64,000 nt of DNA, from NCBI RefSeq assembly GCF_014640555.1, contig NZ_BMHE01000021.1, forward strand, positions 1 through 64,000. The letters run 5' to 3'. A model generated the notes under the pieces. That model was not told where the DNA came from. It saw only the letters and a list, made by a program, of their open reading frames with translations, and did not search any database. Origin of the DNA: Paenibacillus marchantiophytorum. Lineage in GTDB: Bacteria; Bacillota; Bacilli; Paenibacillales; NBRC-103111. This document shows, piece after piece, positions 59,712-64,000 of this stretch. The stretch's first letter is position 1. Each line of letters starts with the position of its first letter. The position numbers and the translations under genes were made by a program.

Positions 59712-60578
59712 ATGAATTCTTATCGGATCCCAGAGATCGCCAAGCAGTACACAGAGTACGATATGATCCAAATTCACACAGACTTGCCCGATTTTCCGGA
59801 GCTCCGCACACGTCTGTTGTTTGCCTTTTTGAATGGAAACAGTAAATTAAGCAAGCTAAGCGAGTTGTACACGCTGGCAACGTCTCTGGTACAGCTTGGT
59901 CTGGACACGCATGATATGGTGACGGCATCCAATGATATCAAAGAGAAGAAGGCAGCAAGATCCAGGCAGCTAAAGGTTCTGGCAGGCGATTACTTTAGTT
60001 CCAGATTCTATCATCTGTTGGCTCAAGCAGGGCAAATTGAGATGATCAAGCAGTTATCTGATGCCATCTGTGAAGTGAATCGTTTAAAGATGAATGTGTA
60101 TATCAAAATGAAACAAATGAAATTGACGGCAGAAGATTACGTCCACCAGTCCGTGGAAATTAAATCTCAGCTTTTTTTGTCTTTCTCTGACCTTATGTCT
60201 GGGGCGTATGATCAAGCGTGGCCGGATATATTCCGCAGCTATGCCAAGTGTGAAATGATCTTTGAAGAAATTTTCCGAGTCGATTCCGTTGATAACTTTC
60301 GGTGGAGTTGGGGCTTCTGGCATATCTTGCAGATAGGTTCCAAAGAAGAACGAAAGCAGTTGCAAGCGGAAGATTCCGATCAAGCCAAAGTTCGCACACT
60401 CTTGCATAAGTACAATATCAAATCGCAGCTATACAACATGCTTGATGCCCATACCAAGCAATTGCAGACCATGGTGCAGCAGCTGGACTCGGACAAACTA
60501 ATAAGTGAACTGTTTCACATAGGGGAGCCGTTTCTCCGGTTTTTAGCGAAACCATCCAAAGTATTGGAAGAAATTTGA
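59712..60578 (+). CDS. hepS: Heptaprenyl diphosphate synthase component I (HepS)
   Basis: HepS is the small non-catalytic-type subunit that sets chain length with HepT, making the C35 side chain of menaquinone-7. ATG 59712 follows CGGAGGC and gives 288 aa. The family segment KKAARSRQLKVLAGDYFSSRFYHLLA (about 77-102, quoted in part) is present. The catalytic subunit hepT starts at 63679, separated by four menaquinone genes. Confidence 0.9.
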   Translation: MNSYRIPEIAKQYTEYDMIQIHTDLPDFPELRTRLLFAFLNGNSKLSKLSELYTLATSLVQLGLDTHDMVTASNDIKEKKAARSRQLKVLAGDYFSSRFYHLLAQAGQIEMIKQLSDAICEVNRLKMNVYIKMKQMKLTAEDYVHQSVEIKSQLFLSFSDLMSGAYDQAWPDIFRSYAKCEMIFEEIFRVDSVDNFRWSWGFWHILQIGSKEERKQLQAEDSDQAKVRTLLHKYNIKSQLYNMLDAHTKQLQTMVQQLDSDKLISELFHIGEPFLRFLAKPSKVLEEI

Positions 60579-60591
60579 GGTGAACAAACAG

Positions 60592-61347
60592 ATGAGTATG
60601 ACAAAAGCTACCAATGAAACGAAGAAGTCAAAATCCAAAGAGGAATTCGTTCATTCCGTCTTTGAAAGCATTGCCCCCAAGTATGATTTGATGAACAGTA
60701 TTCTAAGTTTTCGCCGGCACAAAGCGTGGCGCAAATTCACGATGAAGAAGATGAATGTACAGCCAGGACAAACCGCGATTGATTTGTGCTGTGGAACGTG
60801 TGACTGGACGATTAGCTTGGCGCAAGCAAGCGGCAGCGGCCAAATGGTTGGCTTGGATTTTAGCCAGAACATGCTCGATTATGGCGCTGAGAAAATTAAA
60901 CAGCTTCACTTGGAACAGCAGATCCAGCTGATTCGCGGCAATGCGATGAGTCTTCCTTATGACGACAATACGTTTGATTATGCGACGATCGGATTTGCGC
61001 TTCGCAATGTGCCCGATCTGGAGCAGGTCATTCGTGAAATGCAGCGTGTCGTTAAGCCAGGAGGGCTAGTTGTGTCGTTGGAGTTGTCCAAGCCGACGTG
61101 GCAGCCTTTCAAGTCCATTTATTATTTTTATTTTCAACGTGTGCTGCCTTTCTTGGGCAGATTAATTGTCAAAAAGTATGAGCAATACAAATGGCTGCCG
61201 GATTCTTTGGTGCAATTTCCGGATCATAAGCAATTGGCGGCCATCTTTAAGAAGCAAGGTTTAGAAAGTGTTCAAGCTTATCCGTTAACAGGTGGAGTTG
61301 CAGCATTACATGTAGGCACCAAGGGGAAAACGAAATCAGGAGTGTAA
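60592..61347 (+). CDS. menG: Demethylmenaquinone methyltransferase
   Basis: MenG adds the last methyl group from S-adenosylmethionine to demethylmenaquinone. ATG 60592 follows TGAGGTG, giving 251 aa. Family motifs are VHSVFESIAPKYDLMN, the SAM loop DLCCGTCDWT, FDYATIGFALRNVPD and VSLELSKP. It is needed in both known menaquinone routes. The hepS-menG-hepT core is that of the B. subtilis gerC operon. Confidence 0.95.
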   Translation: MSMTKATNETKKSKSKEEFVHSVFESIAPKYDLMNSILSFRRHKAWRKFTMKKMNVQPGQTAIDLCCGTCDWTISLAQASGSGQMVGLDFSQNMLDYGAEKIKQLHLEQQIQLIRGNAMSLPYDDNTFDYATIGFALRNVPDLEQVIREMQRVVKPGGLVVSLELSKPTWQPFKSIYYFYFQRVLPFLGRLIVKKYEQYKWLPDSLVQFPDHKQLAAIFKKQGLESVQAYPLTGGVAALHVGTKGKTKSGV

Positions 61348-61354
61348 TCAGCAT

Positions 61355-62230
61355 ATGCTTACTAAATTAAAAATCTTTTTGGAAATGATTAAATTCGAAC
61401 ACAGTATTTTTGCTTTACCATTCGCATTCATGGGAGCTATTCTCGGCTCCGTTGTATTAAATGGACATCTGCCCAGCTGGGCTCAAATTGGTTGGATCAC
61501 GTTGGCAATGGTGGGGGCAAGAACGGCCGCGATGGCCTTGAATCGTGTGATTGACAAAGCAATTGACAAGAAGAATCCACGGACAGAAAATCGGGCAATT
61601 CCAGCAGGACTTATTTCGATTCAACAGGTTATTATTTATATCATCATCTCATTTGCCTTGCTTTTCTGGGCAACATCCAATTTAAGTGCTTTATCCATGA
61701 AGCTGCTGCCAATCGCAGTGTTTTTTCTTGTCTTTTATTCGTATACCAAACGCTTTACGTGGACATGCCACTTTTTCCTAGGTCTTACCTTGGGACTGGC
61801 GCCACTCGGCGGTTGGATTGCTGTTACGGGTCATTTCACGTGGTCCTCTTTCATTTTCTATTTGACAGTTGTATGTTGGAGTTCAGGGTTTGACTTGATT
61901 TATGCCTGTCAGGATGCTGAATTTGATAAGAAGGAAGGTCTGCACTCCTTGCCAAGTCGCTTTGGCATCAGAGCGGCCTTAAACACGGCGCGGATCTTAC
62001 ATGTTCTAACCGCAGTTGGCTTAGTCGCCTTGTTCTTTATTACTCATTTGAGTTGGTTCTATTTGATTGGTCTCGTTATTGCTTACGTGATTCTGTACAA
62101 GGAACACCGACTTGTTTCTCCACAAGATTTGTCCAAGCTGAATACAGCTTTTTTCACAATGAACGGAGTGTTAAGTCTGGTTATGTTCGCTTTCACTTTG
62201 ATTGATGTGCTTGTAAGGCAGCATTCATGA
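61355..62230 (+). CDS. mqnP: UbiA-family prenyltransferase, probable MqnP
   Basis: The 291-aa membrane protein has about eight helices and the two Asp-rich prenyl-binding motifs NRVIDKAIDKKNPRTENR and YACQDAEFDKKEG. It is most like UbiA/MqnP, which in the futalosine pathway attaches the polyprenyl chain to 1,4-dihydroxy-6-naphthoate. Context with ubiX and mqnA supports MqnP over MenA. It overlaps ubiX by 4 bases (ATGA). Confidence 0.86.
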   Translation: MLTKLKIFLEMIKFEHSIFALPFAFMGAILGSVVLNGHLPSWAQIGWITLAMVGARTAAMALNRVIDKAIDKKNPRTENRAIPAGLISIQQVIIYIIISFALLFWATSNLSALSMKLLPIAVFFLVFYSYTKRFTWTCHFFLGLTLGLAPLGGWIAVTGHFTWSSFIFYLTVVCWSSGFDLIYACQDAEFDKKEGLHSLPSRFGIRAALNTARILHVLTAVGLVALFFITHLSWFYLIGLVIAYVILYKEHRLVSPQDLSKLNTAFFTMNGVLSLVMFAFTLIDVLVRQHS

Positions 62231-62838
62231 GTGGGAATTGGGTCATCGGGATTACGGGCGCGAGCGGGGCTGCTTACGGTGTAAGGTTAATCCAAGTTCT
62301 CTTGGATCTGGGCATGCAGGTGCATGTGATCATTACAGAGGCTGGCTGGCGAGTCCTGCACGATGAACTAGATTGGCAAGTTACCAAACGCAAAGAAATG
62401 CTGCAGCAGCATTTTGGCAATCGACTAGGGGCATATGAGTTTCATCCGATTGCCGACATCGGGGCAAGTGTTGCGAGTGGTTCGTTTCGGACCAAAGGGA
62501 TGGTAGTCATCCCTTGCTCCATGGGCACGTTGTCTGGCATTGCGCATGGTTCATCCGATAATTTACTCGAACGCACGGCCGATGTGATGTTAAAAGAAGG
62601 AAGAAAATTAATTCTGGTACCAAGGGAAACGCCCTTGCATGCCATTCATTTGGAAAACATGCTGACCTTGTCCAAAATGGGCGTACGCATGCTGCCGGCT
62701 ATGCCCGCTTTCTATAATCGTCCGCGCTCCATCGAGGAGATGGTCGATTTTTTGGTGGGTAAAGTGTTGGACAGCATGGAAATCGAGCATTCCTTGTATC
62801 GGAGATGGGGAGAAGACCATGAGCAACCTAGACCCTAA
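62227..62838 (+). CDS. ubiX: Flavin prenyltransferase UbiX-like
   Basis: UbiX makes the prenylated FMN cofactor used by UbiD-family decarboxylases. The 203-aa protein has GITGASGAAYGVRL (FMN-binding loop, about 7-20), SFRTKGMVVIPCSMGT and RETPLHAIHLENM. In the futalosine route a UbiD-like decarboxylase (MqnL) also uses this cofactor. It overlaps both mqnP and mqnA. The UbiD partner is not in the window. Confidence 0.92.
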   Translation: MSGNWVIGITGASGAAYGVRLIQVLLDLGMQVHVIITEAGWRVLHDELDWQVTKRKEMLQQHFGNRLGAYEFHPIADIGASVASGSFRTKGMVVIPCSMGTLSGIAHGSSDNLLERTADVMLKEGRKLILVPRETPLHAIHLENMLTLSKMGVRMLPAMPAFYNRPRSIEEMVDFLVGKVLDSMEIEHSLYRRWGEDHEQPRP

Positions 62839-63682
62839 AATACGCATAGGCCGGATTAATTACACGAATGTTTGGCCCATTTATTATTATTTTCCCGAAT
62901 TGATGAACAGTACAGAAGTCGATATTATCGAACAGGTGCCAACTTCGTTGAATAAAGCTATGGCGGCAGGCAACATCGATATGGGGCCGATATCCTCTTT
63001 TGCTTATGGGGAATCTTTTGAGCAGTATCTTCTGTACCCAGATTTATCGGTTAGCGCATATGGAGAGGTGAACTCGATTCTGCTTTTCCATGAGAAGCCG
63101 CTGCGGGAGATTGCGAATGGCCGAATTGTACTGCCAACAACTTCGGCTACCTCTGTGAACCTGCTCAAGATTATTCTGGAAAAGTTCTACAAAGGGAAGC
63201 CAACTTACGAATATGCACAGCCCAACATTACTCAAATGATGAAAGAGGCAGATGCTGCTTTACTTATCGGTGATGATGCGATTAAGGAGAATTGGCGCAA
63301 CACAGCGTATATGATTACCGATCTTGGGCAAGAATGGGCCAAATGGACTGGACAATGGATATCCTTCGCTGTGTGGGCGATCCGCAAGCAAACCGCGGAG
63401 CAATATCCGGAATTGGTAGCCGAAGCTTTCAATGCTTTCATGGCGAGCAAGGCCAAAGCTCATCTTAACCCGGATGAAATGATTCAAAAAGCGCAAAGTA
63501 CGGTCGGCGGAACAGCTGAATATTGGCATCATTATTTTCATACGTTATGTTACGATTTCGGGACGGAACAATGGGAAGGACTTGCTACCTATTACAAGTA
63601 CTGTTATGAGCTTGGTTTCCTGCCGAAGCCAGTAAGTATCTCTTTATGGTCAGAGAATAAAGTGGCACGGGTGACTGAATGA
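62819..63682 (+). CDS. mqnA: Chorismate dehydratase MqnA
   Basis: MqnA dehydrates chorismate to 3-enolpyruvylbenzoate, the first committed step of the futalosine menaquinone pathway. The 287-aa protein (ATG 62819 after GGGGAGAAG, overlapping ubiX) has RIGRINYTNVWPIYY, the GNIDMGPISSFAY loop and LLIGDDAI, typical of the periplasmic-binding fold MqnA/MqnD family. It resembles MqnA more than MqnD by position near mqnP/ubiX. Its stop overlaps hepT. Confidence 0.92.
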   Translation: MSNLDPKIRIGRINYTNVWPIYYYFPELMNSTEVDIIEQVPTSLNKAMAAGNIDMGPISSFAYGESFEQYLLYPDLSVSAYGEVNSILLFHEKPLREIANGRIVLPTTSATSVNLLKIILEKFYKGKPTYEYAQPNITQMMKEADAALLIGDDAIKENWRNTAYMITDLGQEWAKWTGQWISFAVWAIRKQTAEQYPELVAEAFNAFMASKAKAHLNPDEMIQKAQSTVGGTAEYWHHYFHTLCYDFGTEQWEGLATYYKYCYELGFLPKPVSISLWSENKVARVTE

Positions 63683-64000
63683 AAAATTTAATGGACATTT
63701 ATACAAGAAAGAGAAAAGATATAGCAGCAATCGAAAAAGAACTCGAAGAAAGCGTCTATACGGAGTATTCGATGTTAAGAGAAACGTCCGTGCATTTATT
63801 GAAAGCAGGCGGCAAACGGATCCGCCCTGTTTTCGTCTTGTTATCTGGAGAGTTCGGGGACTATCAACTGCAAACGATGAAGCGGGTTGCCGTGCCGTTG
63901 GAATTGATTCACATGGCTTCCCTCGTTCATGACGATGTGATTGATGATGCGAATACTAGACGCGGACAGCTGACAGTCCGTTCCAAATGGGATAACCGGA
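63679..64000 (+). CDS. hepT: Heptaprenyl diphosphate synthase component II (HepT), 5' part
   Basis: The first 107 codons of the catalytic polyprenyl synthase subunit are present; the gene runs off the window end. The substrate motifs GGKRIRP (about 36-42) and the first aspartate-rich motif DDVIDD (about 80-85) are present. ATG 63679 overlaps the mqnA stop (ATGA). It completes HepS and supplies the menaquinone side chain. Confidence 0.93.
   Translation, partial: MKNLMDIYTRKRKDIAAIEKELEESVYTEYSMLRETSVHLLKAGGKRIRPVFVLLSGEFGDYQLQTMKRVAVPLELIHMASLVHDDVIDDANTRRGQLTVRSKWDNR

Overview
The window comes from the chromosome of an endospore-forming Firmicute of order Bacillales. It most resembles the Paenibacillus/Cohnella group (Paenibacillaceae). 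It carries spoIIA, spoVA, dacB-spm, spoIVA, gerW, ypeB and yphA/yphB sporulation genes, a TRAP regulator, an FMN riboswitch, a T-box and ResABCDE. Gene order largely follows the Bacillus subtilis dacF-to-hepT region, but with non-Bacillus features: futalosine-pathway menaquinone genes, a one-piece ribBA, dispersed hairpin repeats between genes, and many TTG/GTG starts preceded by strong AGGAGG sites. I see no insertion sequence, prophage, rRNA or CRISPR array.

Layout. 0-6.4 kb: dacF, the spoIIAA-spoIIAB-sigF switch operon, a DUF378 gene on the minus strand and a short spoVA operon (spoVAA, AB, AF). 6.5-10.5 kb: lysA, a cyclophilin and a membrane diguanylate cyclase. 10.6-16.7 kb: FMN riboswitch, ribD-ribE-ribBA-ribH, an M50-like membrane protein, then scpA-scpB. 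16.7-18.1 kb: ytfI-like DUF2953 gene and gerW. 18.5-27.9 kb: dacB-spmA-spmB, rluB, resABC and resDE. 28-31.4 kb: serA on the minus strand behind a T-box and a clear SigA promoter, a rhodanese gene and a repeat array. 31.4-37 kb: accessory envelope genes (an unknown anchored protein, a CPBP protease, a CAP/copper-amine-oxidase-like protein, a polysaccharide deacetylase lipoprotein). 37.3-43 kb: a MecA-family adaptor, an unusual primase-helicase fusion, prsW, a zinc-ribbon protein, ypeB, ypfA and ypfB. 43-51.9 kb: cmk, plsC, an S1-domain protein, fni, yphA, yphB (YIEGIA) with its small partner, der, plsY and gpsA. 52-57.4 kb: spoVIF-like gene, yphE, a ferredoxin / nucleotidyltransferase / ferredoxin cluster, yphF, spoIVA and hbs. 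57.5-64 kb: tRNA-Pro, a PAP2 protein, mtrB, an unknown anchored protein, hepS, menG, an mqnP-type prenyltransferase, ubiX, mqnA and the start of hepT.

How the genes work together. Three themes dominate. The first is sporulation and germination: forespore sigma factor control, coat-base assembly, cortex modification, Ca-DPA transport and germination. The second is respiration: cytochrome c assembly by ResABC under ResDE, and the isoprenoid/menaquinone genes fni, hepS/hepT, mqnA, mqnP, ubiX and menG. The third is membrane lipid synthesis and chromosome maintenance: plsC, plsY, gpsA, scpAB, HU and der.

The least explained items are the primase-helicase with a degraded Toprim site (38.0 kb), the nucleotidyltransferase-fold protein between two [2Fe-2S] ferredoxins (52.6-53.9 kb), and three families of hairpin-rich dispersed repeats lying only between genes.
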